DNA of 64,000 bases from Bifidobacterium commune (GCF_900094885.1 NZ_FMBL01000001.1:710867-774866); one strand, 5' to 3'; shown: positions 25,505 through 34,624, numbered from the stretch's first letter. Translations and numbers: made by a program. Notes: a model not told the origin generated them from the sequence alone.

Positions 25505-26995
25505 TCACTTCTTTTCGTTGAGCAGCTGTTCACGGAGTGCAGCCAGCTTGTCGGAGTCAGCCAGCGTACCTTCGGAGTCATTCTCCGAGGAATACTTCGT
25601 GGATTCCTGCTGGGGAGCCTTTTCAGCCTGAGCCTCTTCGTTCTGACCGTCTTCGGCAGCAGATTCCTCTGCCTTGGCGAGTTCATTAACAACGAAGGTC
25701 TTATGCTGCTCCCACAGATCGTGAGCGGCCGCATACTGGCTCTCCCACTCCTCACGTTGCTTCTCGTAACCAGCAATCCATTCATTGGTCTGTGAGTCGA
25801 AGCCCTCAGGGTACTTGTAGTTGCCATCCTCGTCGTAATCGGCAGGCATGCCGTAGATTGCGGGATCGAAGTCCTCGCTGGCCGGATCGACGGAGTCGTT
25901 AGCCTGCTTGAGAGACAAGGAAATACGACGACGATCGAGATCGACATCGATGACCTTGACAAAGATCTCTTCGCCCTGCTTGACGACGGTCTCCGGGTTG
26001 TCGACATGACGATTGGCGAGCTCGGAGATGTGCACCAAGCCCTCGATGCCGTCTTCAACAGAAACGAACACACCGAACTGCACAATCTTGGTGACCTTGC
26101 CTTTGACAATCTGTCCGGGAACGTGAGTACGCGCGAAACGCTGCCACGGATCTTCTTGAGTCGCCTTGAGGGACAGCGAGATACGCTCGCGATCCAGATC
26201 GACATCGAGCACCTCGACAGTGACCTTGTCGCCAACCTTGACGACTTCGGACGGATGGTCGATGTGCTTCCAAGAAAGCTCGGAAACGTGAATGAGACCG
26301 TCCACGCCGCCCAGATCGACGAACGCGCCGAAGTTGACGATCGAGGAGACAGTGCCTTCGCGAATCTGGCCCTTCTTAAGCTGTGCCAAGAAGGTCTCGC
26401 GCACCTCGGACTGAGTCTCTTCGAGATACTGACGACGAGAAAGCACCACGTTGTTGCGGTTCTTGTCGAGCTCGAGAATCTTAGCCTTGATTTTCTGACC
26501 GATGTACGGCGAAAGATCGCGGACACGACGCATTTCGACGAGCGAAGCAGGCAGGAAGCCACGCAGACCGATGTCGACGATCAGGCCACCCTTGACAGCT
26601 TCGATGACGGTGCCTTCGACAATGCCGTCGTCGTTCTTGACCTTCTCGATATCGCCCCAAGCACGCTCGTACTGAGCACGCTTCTTGGAAAGAATCAGAC
26701 GTCCTTCTTTGTCTTCCTTGGTGACGACAAGAGCCTCGACGGTATCGCCTACCTCAACGACCTCGTCAGGATTGACATCCTTCTTGATGGAAAGTTCGCG
26801 GGAGGGAATAACACCCTCGGTCTTGTAGCCGATGTCGAGCAACACTTCGTCATGATCGACCTTGACGACGGTGCCCTCTACCAGATCACCATCATCGAAG
26901 TTCTTGATAGTGGAATCGACTGCCTTGATGAAGTCTTCTTCAGTGCCGATATCGTTGATTGCGACCTTGCTGACTTCGTTATTGTTCTCTGCCAT
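25505..26995 (-). CDS. rpsA: 30S ribosomal protein S1
   Basis: 496 aa, four S1 RNA-binding repeats as in actinobacteria. Brings mRNA to the 30S subunit. Repeats begin near residues 37 (DLVEGTVVKVDHDEVLLDIG), 122 (GTVIEAVKGGLIVDIGLRGF), 210 (EGTVSSIVNFGAFVDLGG) and 295 (KGKVTKIVQFGVFVSVEDG). Each of the last two is followed by DVDLDRERISLSLK or DVDLDRRRISLSLK. The C-terminal 110 residues are acidic, Glu/Gln/Ala-rich and low-complexity. Where leaderless mRNAs are common, S1 may be needed only for leadered ones. Confidence 0.98.
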   Translation of the reverse strand: MAENNNEVSKVAINDIGTEEDFIKAVDSTIKNFDDGDLVEGTVVKVDHDEVLLDIGYKTEGVIPSRELSIKKDVNPDEVVEVGDTVEALVVTKEDKEGRLILSKKRAQYERAWGDIEKVKNDDGIVEGTVIEAVKGGLIVDIGLRGFLPASLVEMRRVRDLSPYIGQKIKAKILELDKNRNNVVLSRRQYLEETQSEVRETFLAQLKKGQIREGTVSSIVNFGAFVDLGGVDGLIHVSELSWKHIDHPSEVVKVGDKVTVEVLDVDLDRERISLSLKATQEDPWQRFARTHVPGQIVKGKVTKIVQFGVFVSVEDGIEGLVHISELANRHVDNPETVVKQGEEIFVKVIDVDLDRRRISLSLKQANDSVDPASEDFDPAIYGMPADYDEDGNYKYPEGFDSQTNEWIAGYEKQREEWESQYAAAHDLWEQHKTFVVNELAKAEESAAEDGQNEEAQAEKAPQQESTKYSSENDSEGTLADSDKLAALREQLLNEKK

Positions 26996-27134
26996 TAAAC
27001 GTGGTTTCTTTGTTATTAGTGGATGGATATTATCGTTATTAAGTTATTTCGACGGTCTTTCAACCATGCGATTCAAAGATTACTAGTCGCCCTAGCCAAA
27101 GCATCACAGAAATTTCGGGCGTGTCGCAATCCGG

Positions 27135-28031
27135 TCAGAGCAGCAAACGCTCGGCCATTTCCACGACGTTGGCCAAAAGCATCGAACGGGTCATCGGCCC
27201 CACTCCCCCAGGATTCGGCGTACACGCGGAACTGCGCGGATAACATGACGGATCAACGTCACCGAGAACCCGGTACTTCCCGGCTTTGTCATCGTAGATT
27301 CGAGATACTCCGACATCAACCAACACCGCTCCAAGCTTCACATCCTCCGGTTGCACAAAGCCGGCACGTCCCACGGCGGCGATGATGACATCAGCCCGAC
27401 GCAGGTGCTCAGCGATATCCGTCGTACCCGTATGGCACAACGTCACCGTCGCATTCACGTTCTTGGCGGTGAGCATAAGCCCCACGGTTCGCCCGACGGT
27501 AATCCCACGTCCGAGAACACACACGTCTTTACCGTTCAAATCAACGCCGTAATGCTCAAGCAGGGTGATGATGCCACGCGGCGTGCAAGGTTGCGGCGCC
27601 GGGTTCGCTCCATCAATGTGAGCGACGAGTTCGCCCAGATTGTCCGGATGCATACCGTCTGCGTCCTTGGTCGGATCTACGTGTGCAATGACCTTGTTGG
27701 CGCCTATCCCCTTTGGCAAAGGCAACTGAACGATATATCCGGTACATTTCGTATCCGCGTTGAGTCGCTCAACCTCATTGATAATCTCCTGTTCACTGGC
27801 ATCCTCCGGCAATTCCACTGAAATTGAGCCAATACCGACTTCAGCGCAATCCCTGTGCTTGCCTGCGACATATTTGCGCGAACCGATGTCATCACCCACC
27901 AGGATGGTACCAAGTCCGGGCTGAACGCCCTTTTTCTTAAGGGCGTCGACACGACGTCGCAAATCCTCCTTAATTGCGGCAGCCGCGATCGTTCCGTCCA
28001 ACCTGAGAGGCATCTGTTCCCCGTCTACCAT
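27135..28031 (-). CDS. folD: Bifunctional methylenetetrahydrofolate dehydrogenase / cyclohydrolase
   Basis: About 298 aa. Interconverts 5,10-methylene- and 10-formyl-tetrahydrofolate for one-carbon supply. Visible: [29 protein letters not shown] with the catalytic Tyr/Lys (SRKYVAGK), [59 protein letters not shown] (the Rossmann GRSxxVG site, here GRGITVG), then [13 protein letters not shown] and [14 protein letters not shown]. The start is ambiguous: 28031 has AAGGA 6 nt upstream, 28013 has GGGGA, and 28037 has nothing suitable. A promoter is visible about 80 bp upstream. Confidence 0.96.
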   Translation of the reverse strand: MVDGEQMPLRLDGTIAAAAIKEDLRRRVDALKKKGVQPGLGTILVGDDIGSRKYVAGKHRDCAEVGIGSISVELPEDASEQEIINEVERLNADTKCTGYIVQLPLPKGIGANKVIAHVDPTKDADGMHPDNLGELVAHIDGANPAPQPCTPRGIITLLEHYGVDLNGKDVCVLGRGITVGRTVGLMLTAKNVNATVTLCHTGTTDIAEHLRRADVIIAAVGRAGFVQPEDVKLGAVLVDVGVSRIYDDKAGKYRVLGDVDPSCYPRSSACTPNPGGVGPMTRSMLLANVVEMAERLLL

Positions 28032-28037
28032 ATCCAT

Positions 28038-28342
28038 TCCTTCGTATGCGTGCCTTATTCTTCACTTACCGATAACCGGATTGCGTACAACCGACTATCC
28101 TTACTCCATTGTACGGTTATACAAATAACGTGTCACCATGTAAGCACGGTTGTCGAGAAGGCACCTGACAGGCAGTTTGCAACACCGTCAAATACACTTC
28201 TTTATTCGATCAGGAATAAAACGATGGCTCACTGCAAGCCCAACTCGCTGATCACACTTCATTAAACATCCGCAACACGCAAAATCGGCAACCTATATAC
28301 TGGGACAACAACCAGAACAACGAAGATAAATCAGAGGACAGC
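28038..28342. other. Divergent intergenic region between folD and the metal-binding lipoprotein gene
   Basis: About 300 bp without a gene. It holds the folD promoter (28108-28136) and the start region of the lipoprotein gene (AGAGGACAGC before its ATG). I do not see a Zur box matching the one at 29660-29674. Confidence 0.5.
28108..28136 (-). promoter_or_regulatory. Probable folD promoter
   Basis: Minus strand GTGACA (28131-28136) and TACAAT (28108-28113) with exactly 17 bp between them; expected start near 28101. Confidence 0.5.
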
Positions 28343-29410
28343 ATGAAACCAATCAGAACAACCGCAAAAGCCTGCGCAGTGCTTGGCGCGCTGTGCATCA
28401 CGTTCGCGTCGGCAGCATGCGGCGGCAGCAACTCACAATCCCAAGCCCACGATAACAGCAACACAGCCAACGGGCCGATCAATGTGGTCGCTTCCATCAA
28501 CCAATGGGGAACGTTGGCCCAGCAAATTGGTGGAGACGATGTGAAAGTGACTTCTATAGTCAACACGGTTTCCGTGGATGCCCACGATTTCGAACCACAG
28601 GCAAGCGACATCGCTAAACTGCAAAGCGCACAGATTGTGCTGGTCAACGGCGCCGGATACGACAATTGGGCAAGCAAGTCGATTACGAAAGGCACCACTA
28701 GCGTCTCAGCCGCGGATGTGTCGGGGACCAAGACCGGCGACAACCCACATCTCTGGTTCTCCAAAGACGTGCGGAAGGCGACGGCAACCGCGCTTGAACA
28801 AGCTTTCGCCAAAGCAAAACCGTCGAAAGCCAAGCAATTCGAGAGCCGACTCAAAACATGGACAGACGACGAGTCCAAACTTGAAAGCTCAATGAACGAG
28901 TTTTCACAAAAGCATAAGAACGCCGCGTACGCAGCCACGGAACCGGTGGCCAAATATCTGATGAACGATCTTGGTTTCACCGACAAGACCCCTGAAGGTT
29001 ATGCGAAGGCAATCGGTTCGGAGGGCGAACCAGCACCGAGTGATCTGCAGAAATTCGAGCTCCTGATTTCCAACCGTGAGATTTATCTGCTGATCAACAA
29101 TACTCAAGAGGCCAGCAATACCACCAACCTTCTCACAGGAACGGCTGGACGAGCGCAAGTACCGATTGTGGACGTGAGCGAGCAGATGCCAGAGGACCAG
29201 AAAACGTTAACCGGTTGGATCACTACGCTCATGACCAGCATCGACAAGGCCGTGACGGATTTTGAAGCCAGCGCCGAAGAACATCAGAAGGTGGACACGC
29301 ACAGCAACGCCGACAACCAATCCAAAGCGCAGCACAACCAACAATCACCTTCAACGACAGATCACGGATCGGTACCATCCAATGAAGGGCAGACAGACCC
29401 TGGAAAATAA
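28343..29410 (+). CDS. znuA: Zinc/manganese ABC transporter substrate-binding lipoprotein (ZnuA family)
   Basis: 355 aa. Captures a divalent metal outside the membrane and delivers it to the permease. The N-terminus is a lipoprotein signal: basic MKPIRTTAKA, a hydrophobic core, then the lipobox ASAAC with the lipidated Cys near residue 26. The mature part starts with a Ser/Gln/Asn linker. INVVASINQWGTLAQQIGGD, VDAHDFEPQASD (first metal His), NPHLWFSKDVRKA (second His) and DVSEQMPEDQKT match the cluster A-I fold. The histidine-rich loop typical of ZnuA is not obvious. The last 60 residues are low-complexity, Ser/Asn/Gln/His. The ATPase and permease genes follow after about 300 bp. Confidence 0.9.
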   Translation: MKPIRTTAKACAVLGALCITFASAACGGSNSQSQAHDNSNTANGPINVVASINQWGTLAQQIGGDDVKVTSIVNTVSVDAHDFEPQASDIAKLQSAQIVLVNGAGYDNWASKSITKGTTSVSAADVSGTKTGDNPHLWFSKDVRKATATALEQAFAKAKPSKAKQFESRLKTWTDDESKLESSMNEFSQKHKNAAYAATEPVAKYLMNDLGFTDKTPEGYAKAIGSEGEPAPSDLQKFELLISNREIYLLINNTQEASNTTNLLTGTAGRAQVPIVDVSEQMPEDQKTLTGWITTLMTSIDKAVTDFEASAEEHQKVDTHSNADNQSKAQHNQQSPSTTDHGSVPSNEGQTDPGK

Positions 29411-29449
29411 GAACTCATCGGCAGGCAGCCATACAAGCGAGTGAAGCAA

Positions 29450-29500
29450 GGCGCTTGTTCTGGGATAGATTCGTGACGAATCGGTTTCAGGACAAGCGCC
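29450..29500. terminator. Long nested hairpin after the metal-binding lipoprotein gene
   Basis: Outer stem GGCGCTTGTTCTG (29450-29462) pairs with CAGGACAAGCGCC (29488-29500), one G-U pair. Inside, GATTCG (29468-29473) pairs with CGAATC (29477-29482) around TGA. No T-run follows, so it may be an mRNA-stabilising or processing element rather than a standard terminator. Confidence 0.5.
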
Positions 29501-29658
29501 ATGTCGTATCTGCTGCAACAACATTCGATGAATACCGCCATTCATCGACCAGAAGGGATATTACCAATCGGGAGACATGTACCAAGTGCAGTCTTCGACA
29601 AGCAAGCCCACTCTTGTCTGATCATATCAATTTCGCTTTGGGCATAATAAAACGTGAG

Positions 29659-29690
29659 TTGAAAATGATTCTCAATTTCATATATATGAT
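29659..29690 (+). promoter_or_regulatory. Zur/Fur-type box over the ATPase-permease promoter
   Basis: TGAAAATGATTCTCA (29660-29674) fits the TGAxAATxATTxTCA palindrome used by Zur and Fur, with 6 of 7 half-site positions symmetric. It overlaps a TTGAAA -35-like hexamer (29659-29664); TATATA (29681-29686) is 16 bp downstream. A metal-loaded repressor would block the promoter. Confidence 0.68.
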
Positions 29691-29747
29691 GAGTACCAAT
29701 GATTCTGCGGCGGCATGAGAACGTCTCCGACAAACAGAAAGCCAACC

Positions 29748-30782
29748 ATGAACAGACAAACGGCACCCGCATCGCCACAGCGAGATGCAGCGGCACACAA
29801 GACACCGGCTTTGGCGTTCAGAAATGTAAGCATCAAACGAAGCGATCGCATCATCTGGCGACATGGCAACTTTACGATTCCATCGGGCTCCATCACTGCG
29901 ATTGTGGGTGCAAACGGAGCCGGCAAGACCACCATGCTCAAGGCAGAGTTGGGGCTGATTCCCCTGAACAGCGGGAAAATAACTGTACTTGGCGGGTCTG
30001 CCGGTACCACTAATGGCCTTATCGGCTACGTTCCCCAGAATTACGCCGGAGACATCGAATCGAATCTCACCGCCGAGCAATCGGTGTTGCTCGGATTGAC
30101 GGGCACAAAATTCGGCATTCACCCCACGACACGAGCGCAGCGTGCGCAAGCTCGAGAAGCGATGCGGTTCACCGGCGTCGACGACAAGCGCCATTACCGA
30201 CTTTCCGAACTTTCCGGAGGATTGCGACAACGGGTCGCCATTGCTCAAGCGTTGGTGAGCGGGCCTCAGATCTTGATGCTTGACGAACCACTGGCCAATC
30301 TTGATTTGGCAGCACAACATGAAATAATCCACGTACTGGCCAAGCTCAACCATGAAATGGGCATGACCATCCAAGTGGTTTCCCATGATTTAAACATGCT
30401 TCTGCCCATCCTTGACGGAGCGGTGTACCTTTTAGACGGTCATCCCCATTATGCGCAGATGAACGAGGTCTTGGACGCCGACCTACTGACCCATCTCTAC
30501 GGCACGAAAGTGCAGGTAATCACCACGCCGCAAGGCGAGATGTTCGTCACTCCGGGGCCAGAAGAGGCGGTGGACACCACACCCGATATCCACCGGACCA
30601 CTGAACTGGCTCATTTGCATGACCATGACATCAGCGACCTGAACGCCAACTTTGAGCAGAACGAGACCACAGCGGAAAACGTGAGGTCAGGAAATCATGT
30701 CGACACGATTTCTCATATGGCTTCACAACCAAAACAGCAAGAGGAAGACAGCAAAACCGAAAATGGGCAGGAAGAGGCATGA
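29748..30782 (+). CDS. znuC: Zinc/manganese ABC transporter, ATP-binding protein (ZnuC family)
   Basis: 344 aa from the ATG at 29748; an in-frame ATG at 29715 would add 11 residues. Powers metal import. Walker A VGANGAGKT, Q-loop YVPQNYAGD, signature LSGGLRQRVAIAQAL, Walker B ILMLDEPLANLDL and the switch His in QVVSHDLNML all fit. After the ATPase domain a roughly 100-residue extension is unusual for the family. It contains a His/Asp cluster (ELAHLHDHDISDL) and a Gln/Glu-rich tail, and may sense or buffer metal. The stop overlaps the permease start (ATGA), so the two are translationally coupled. Likely repressed through the Zur/Fur-like box upstream. Confidence 0.92.
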   Translation: MNRQTAPASPQRDAAAHKTPALAFRNVSIKRSDRIIWRHGNFTIPSGSITAIVGANGAGKTTMLKAELGLIPLNSGKITVLGGSAGTTNGLIGYVPQNYAGDIESNLTAEQSVLLGLTGTKFGIHPTTRAQRAQAREAMRFTGVDDKRHYRLSELSGGLRQRVAIAQALVSGPQILMLDEPLANLDLAAQHEIIHVLAKLNHEMGMTIQVVSHDLNMLLPILDGAVYLLDGHPHYAQMNEVLDADLLTHLYGTKVQVITTPQGEMFVTPGPEEAVDTTPDIHRTTELAHLHDHDISDLNANFEQNETTAENVRSGNHVDTISHMASQPKQQEEDSKTENGQEEA

Positions 30783-31621
30783 TCATGGGCAATGCACATT
30801 TTGGGTTCAATAGCGAGTGGATGACCATACTCTCCGCAGCGTTCATGCACAACGCGTTCATCGCAGGGGCATGCATCGCAATAGCAGCAGGCGTCATGGG
30901 ATATTTCACCATCGCGCGCCACTCCACTTTCGCTGCACATGCCCTGGCCCACATTGGGCTGCCAGGCGCCACGGGAGCGGTGTTGCTGGGGTTGCCGGTA
31001 TCGTTTGGCCTCGGTATCTTCGCGCTTGGAGGCGCACTTATCATCGGTGCACTGGGCAAGAAAGCCTCGCAACGCGAGATCGCCACAGGGACGGTTCTCG
31101 CCTTCGCGACAGGTCTCGGACTTTTCTTCTCCAGAATGTCAAGCTCGGCCTCGCAACAGATGCAGGCTATTCTTTTCGGTTCCATCCTTACCATTACAAG
31201 CGACCAAATATGGGGATTCGCGATTTTTGACGTGTTGCTGCTTGCAGTGGTAACCGTAGCCTATCGGCCACTATTGTTCAGTTCCTTAGATGAGCAAGTG
31301 GCACAGGCCAAGGGAGTACCGGTGGGCATAATGAACGTTCTATTCATGACCATAATGGCCGGTGTAATCACAGTCGCTGTACCAGCAGTGGGCACGTTAC
31401 TTATATTCGCACTCGTGGTAACCCCTGCGGCGACTGCAAATATCCTCACCAGCACACCGTTGCGCTCCATGCTGCTCTCAAGCATCTTGTGTTTGGCCTC
31501 GATTTGGGGAGGACTCGTGATCTCTGCGATGTTTCCGGCTCCCCCGAGCTTCGTTATCGTTGCGATTTCGACGTTCTTCTGGCTTCTTGCAGAAGGCGTT
31601 GAAGCACTACGCCATCACTGA
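30779..31621 (+). CDS. znuB: Zinc/manganese ABC transporter, permease protein (ZnuB family)
   Basis: 280 aa with eight or nine hydrophobic segments, the ABC-3 family layout. Forms the membrane channel. AGCIAIAAGVMGYFTIARHST, FAAHALAHIGLPGATGAVLLG (the family's SHxxLPG-type loop for ATPase contact) and LLIFALVVTPAATANIL are characteristic. It starts at ATG 30779 after AGGAAGAGGC and overlaps the ATPase stop by 4 nt. No further gene follows in the operon. Confidence 0.93.
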   Translation: MIMGNAHFGFNSEWMTILSAAFMHNAFIAGACIAIAAGVMGYFTIARHSTFAAHALAHIGLPGATGAVLLGLPVSFGLGIFALGGALIIGALGKKASQREIATGTVLAFATGLGLFFSRMSSSASQQMQAILFGSILTITSDQIWGFAIFDVLLLAVVTVAYRPLLFSSLDEQVAQAKGVPVGIMNVLFMTIMAGVITVAVPAVGTLLIFALVVTPAATANILTSTPLRSMLLSSILCLASIWGGLVISAMFPAPPSFVIVAISTFFWLLAEGVEALRHH

Positions 31622-31725
31622 GACCAAATTTATAACCATATTTCTTGGGAAATAGCCAGATTTGCCGGATTCCGATTTCACATACGTGCGGAGAACTGCC
31701 GGAACCGACAGGAAAGCCTAAGCCT

Positions 31726-31765
31726 ATAAAAGCGGGGCCCGTGCACCAATCGCACGGAAACCCCG
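31726..31765 (-). terminator. Terminator of carD
   Basis: Minus strand: CGGGG-ttt-CCGTGC, loop, GCACGG-gcc-CCG (31733-31765), followed by CTTTTAT. It lies about 60 bp past the carD stop. Confidence 0.65.
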
Positions 31766-31823
31766 ATAGACATTCGCTTATTTCTAAGCCATCCGAATCC
31801 GGCAGCATAGACAGAAGCAAGGA

Positions 31824-32435
31824 TTATCGCTTCTTCTTGCCTCCCTTTGATTCTTTGCTTTCAGCTTCAACCCTCGCCAAAGTCTGATCTGCCGGTTCTT
31901 CAGGAGCTTTGGAATGATGCTTGGCATCCTCAGCAGTCGGTTCGACATAACCCAGGTTGACATCCAGCAAATGCTGGGTCTCGTCTTCATCGATACCCTC
32001 AGAAAGCGCAATCTCAGAGGTGAGGATGCTGCGGGCCCGAGTAAGCATGCGCTTTTCCCCTGCGGAGAGTCCGTGCTCATCGACGTCGCGCTGAGCCAAA
32101 TCACGCACAACTTCCGCGATCTTATTGACCTCTCCGGTGGCGATCTTCTCGACGTTGAGCTTGTAGCGACGCGACCAGTTCATTTTTTCGTCGTCAACAA
32201 TCGGAGTACGCAGAATCTCGAAGACCTTGGAAACCTCCTTGCCATCGACGATGTTGCGAATACCGACCTTCTTGGCATTCTCGACAGGCACCTCGATGAC
32301 CAGACCATCGCTGGAAAGCACGGAAAGCTGCAGATAATCGCGTGTCACACCCTTGACAGTACGCTCTTCAAAAGCCGTGACTTTCGCTGCACCATGGCGC
32401 GGGTAAACGACCACATCCCCAACTTTGTAATCCAT
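31824..32435 (-). CDS. carD: CarD family transcription factor
   Basis: 203 aa from the ATG at 32435, which has GGAGG 4 nt upstream; the ATG at 32456 is less likely. CarD binds the RNA polymerase beta subunit and stabilises the open complex at many promoters, including rRNA. The N-terminal RNAP-interaction domain is MDYKVGDVVVYPRHGAAKV, then VKGVTRDYLQLSVL and GLVIEVPVENAKKVGIR. The DNA-binding helical domain follows, with MNWSRRYKLNVEKIATG (the tryptophan that wedges at the -10) and LAQRDVDEHGLSAGEKRML. About 40 charged residues after that exceed the usual 160-aa length, with a Lys-rich tail. Divergent from the response regulator gene. Confidence 0.95.
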   Translation of the reverse strand: MDYKVGDVVVYPRHGAAKVTAFEERTVKGVTRDYLQLSVLSSDGLVIEVPVENAKKVGIRNIVDGKEVSKVFEILRTPIVDDEKMNWSRRYKLNVEKIATGEVNKIAEVVRDLAQRDVDEHGLSAGEKRMLTRARSILTSEIALSEGIDEDETQHLLDVNLGYVEPTAEDAKHHSKAPEEPADQTLARVEAESKESKGGKKKR

Positions 32436-32565
32436 GAAACCTCCGAGAACACTCACCTATAAAACTTGTCATAGTTTTTCATGCGCCAAGGACGTTTCAT
32501 ATCTGTCACAAAGGCCGGAACGAGGGCAAAACCGGCGAAAAATATAAATTGGGTGCGCCGGAACC

Positions 32566-32571
32566 TATAAT
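32566..32571 (+). promoter_or_regulatory. -10 element of the two-component operon
   Basis: A consensus TATAAT hexamer 38 bp before the response regulator start. No convincing -35 at the usual distance, so an activator or CarD/RbpA-type help may be needed. Confidence 0.4.
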
Positions 32572-32609
32572 GGGATGTTTGTAGTAGCTCTTTGAAAGAC
32601 GGAGAATAC

Positions 32610-33344
32610 ATGCTCAGCACTTCGACACATCAGAAGACACCACACACCATCTTGGTGGTCGAGGATGAACCGGATCTCGCAACGGCCATCGCCCAACGCA
32701 TCACAGCCAACGGATGGAGCGCACGAGTTGCCGGAGATGGGGCAAGCGCAGTACGAGCAGCCAGCCAGATCAAGCCCGATCTGGTGATTATGGACATCAT
32801 GTTACCCGTTATGGATGGCATTGAGGCTGCCAAACGCATCATCGCCGAACGCCCGGTGCCGGTGCTCATGCTCACGGCACGCGATTCGGAAGCCGACAAG
32901 GTCATGGGTCTTTCCGCCGGTGCCGATGATTACATGACCAAGCCTTTCTCCCCCCGCGAGCTTATCGCCCGCTGTGAGGCACTGTTGCGTCGCGTCGAAC
33001 GAGCGACCATGATTGCCAAGAACAACGAAAACGAGAAAGTGTTGAACTTCGGTTCACTCGTCGTTGATCCGCGACAGCGCATCGTTACTCAGGACGGCAA
33101 AGTGGTTCATCTAACACCCACCGAGTTTGATCTTCTTGCCACGCTCGCCCGCAAGCCGAAATCCGTCTTCAAGCGCGAAAAGCTTCTGGAAGAGGTATGG
33201 GACTGGCCCGATGCCTCCGGTACACGTACCGTCGATTCTCATGTCAAAGCACTGCGTCACAAGCTCGGTAGCGACCTGATCCGCACAGCACATGGCGTCG
33301 GCTATGCTTTCGAACCGCCGGAAGACGAAGGTATGAACGCATAA
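32610..33344 (+). CDS. OmpR/PhoB-type response regulator (PhoP/MtrA-like)
   Basis: 244 aa from the ATG at 32610 (GGAG 6 nt upstream). Receiver: ILVVEDEPDLATAIAQRI with the acidic pair, phosphoacceptor D62 in VIMDIMLPVMDG, MLTARDSEADKV and the switch lysine in DDYMTKPFSPREL. The C-terminal winged helix (about 145-240) has VVHLTPTEFDLLATLARKP, KREKLLEEVWDW and TRTVDSHVKALRHKLG. The partner kinase starts 82 bp downstream on the same strand. Two-component systems beside CarD in bifidobacteria are often called phosphate-type (SenX3/RegX3 or PhoRP), but the signal cannot be read here. Confidence 0.92.
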   Translation: MLSTSTHQKTPHTILVVEDEPDLATAIAQRITANGWSARVAGDGASAVRAASQIKPDLVIMDIMLPVMDGIEAAKRIIAERPVPVLMLTARDSEADKVMGLSAGADDYMTKPFSPRELIARCEALLRRVERATMIAKNNENEKVLNFGSLVVDPRQRIVTQDGKVVHLTPTEFDLLATLARKPKSVFKREKLLEEVWDWPDASGTRTVDSHVKALRHKLGSDLIRTAHGVGYAFEPPEDEGMNA

Positions 33345-33426
33345 ACACAAACCTGACAGGCCTTTATCACACCAGGACACCACCGGCATATACCTTGGAG
33401 AATCAACAGACGCACAGGAGAACACT

Positions 33427-34530
33427 GTGAGCGCACCGACCAAGAAGCAAACACGCAAGCAAGGAAAGAATCTGCTCGACAACGAGCGTCCGATAGGGTT
33501 ATTTTCATCGCTTAAGGTCGAATTGAGCGTTATCATCGTCGTTGCAACGGCCATTGCCTTTGTAATGGCATGGTTCCTGATGAAAGTTAAACTAAGCGGT
33601 TGGATCGCCATGCCGCTGACGCTTGTTGTGGCATTGGGAATCACCTACTTTTTCTCGCGGGGACTAATCGCCCCTCTGCGCCAAATGCGAGATGCCGCCG
33701 AAGCCATGTCGGAAGGCGACTACACGGTACGCGTTAAAGTCGGCACGCAAAGCCACGACGAGGTGGGTCAGCTCGCCAGATCATTCAATGAAATGGTCGA
33801 TGAGCTGCAACATGCGGACCAGATGCGACGTGACATGATAGCGAATGTTTCCCACGAACTTCGAACCCCCGTCTCCGCTTTGCAAGCGATGGTCGAGAAC
33901 CTCGCCGACGGAGTGGTGGAACCCACTCCCGCCAACCTCGAAAGCATTCTGAGTCAAACACATCGACTTTCCGACCTCATCGCCTTCCTTCTGGATCTTT
34001 CACGCTTGGAAGCCGGAGCCGCAAGCCTGAACATTGAGCAGTTCAACTTTGCCGACTTCATCGACGAAACATTGGAACCTTTGGAAATTGCCGACGCAGG
34101 GCATGCGCACGACATCAACGTCCAAGTACCTGCATCCATCGAGCTTGAGGGCGACCAGGATCGACTTCGCCAGCTGTTCACGAACATCATCGCGAATGCC
34201 TTCAAGCATTCTCAGGACAATAGCACAGTGCTGATCGAAGCCCATGAAGACAACACCCATGGCACGATCGTCACCAACGTCGTTAATTTCGGGTCGCAGA
34301 TTCCGCGTGAAGACCGCGCCAATATCTTCCGTAGATTTGTCAAAGGCGCGTCCGGTCACGGTACCGAATCCGGCGGAACCGGTCTCGGCCTGTCGATTGC
34401 CCGTTGGGCCGCGCAATTGCATGGCGGCAACATCAAAGTCGTCGACGACAACCGGGGTGCCGACTTCGAAATCACCTTGCCAAAGTTCCATATCGTAGCC
34501 GACGGACCACGAAACACCACAAACTTGTAA
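33427..34530 (+). CDS. Sensor histidine kinase with HAMP domain
   Basis: 367 aa from a GTG at 33427 preceded by AGGAG. Two membrane segments (about 33-52 and 58-76) are separated by almost no loop, so there is no real extracellular sensor domain; the signal is probably in the membrane or relayed by a partner. HAMP spans about 77-130, the HisKA box MIANVSHELRTPVSAL carries the phosphorylated H143, and the HATPase domain has N-box NIIANAFKHS and G-box GGTGLGLSIA. Partner of the response regulator just upstream. The short periplasmic part resembles intramembrane-sensing kinases. Confidence 0.92.
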   Translation: MSAPTKKQTRKQGKNLLDNERPIGLFSSLKVELSVIIVVATAIAFVMAWFLMKVKLSGWIAMPLTLVVALGITYFFSRGLIAPLRQMRDAAEAMSEGDYTVRVKVGTQSHDEVGQLARSFNEMVDELQHADQMRRDMIANVSHELRTPVSALQAMVENLADGVVEPTPANLESILSQTHRLSDLIAFLLDLSRLEAGAASLNIEQFNFADFIDETLEPLEIADAGHAHDINVQVPASIELEGDQDRLRQLFTNIIANAFKHSQDNSTVLIEAHEDNTHGTIVTNVVNFGSQIPREDRANIFRRFVKGASGHGTESGGTGLGLSIARWAAQLHGGNIKVVDDNRGADFEITLPKFHIVADGPRNTTNL

Positions 34531-34542
34531 GGTTTTCATCAT

Positions 34543-34558
34543 TAGAACATTCGTTCTA
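34543..34558. promoter_or_regulatory. Upstream LexA-like box
   Basis: TAGAAC-ATTC-GTTCTA is a perfect 6-4-6 palindrome. It differs from the actinobacterial SOS box TCGAAC-N4-GTTCGA by one symmetric base per half. It lies 51 bp (centre to centre) before the stronger box. Confidence 0.5.
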
Positions 34559-34591
34559 TCATATTGCTGTCTACACTTTTCAGCATAATAT

Positions 34592-34611
34592 ATTCGAACA
34601 GTTGTTCGAAT
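34592..34611. promoter_or_regulatory. LexA (SOS) box of the umuDC operon
   Basis: ATTCGAACAG followed by TTGTTCGAAT, a 20-bp near-complete palindrome with the actinobacterial core TCGAAC (34594-34599) and GTTCGA (34604-34609). It ends 14 bp before the chosen start of umuD, so bound LexA would sit on the promoter or start region. Confidence 0.88.
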
Positions 34612-34624
34612 GATAGGATGGCAG

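Larger units (their letters stand above)
29411..29714. other. Intergenic region between znuA-like gene and its ATPase gene
   Basis: About 300 bp with no gene. It contains a long two-part hairpin (29450-29500) and a Zur/Fur-like box overlapping a promoter (29659-29690), so the ATPase-permease pair probably has its own metal-controlled promoter. Confidence 0.7.

Noticed and set aside
28252..28986. 244-codon minus-strand frame opposite the metal-binding lipoprotein
   Set aside because: The plus strand has a lipobox and the complete binding-protein pattern. The reverse frame is a shadow.
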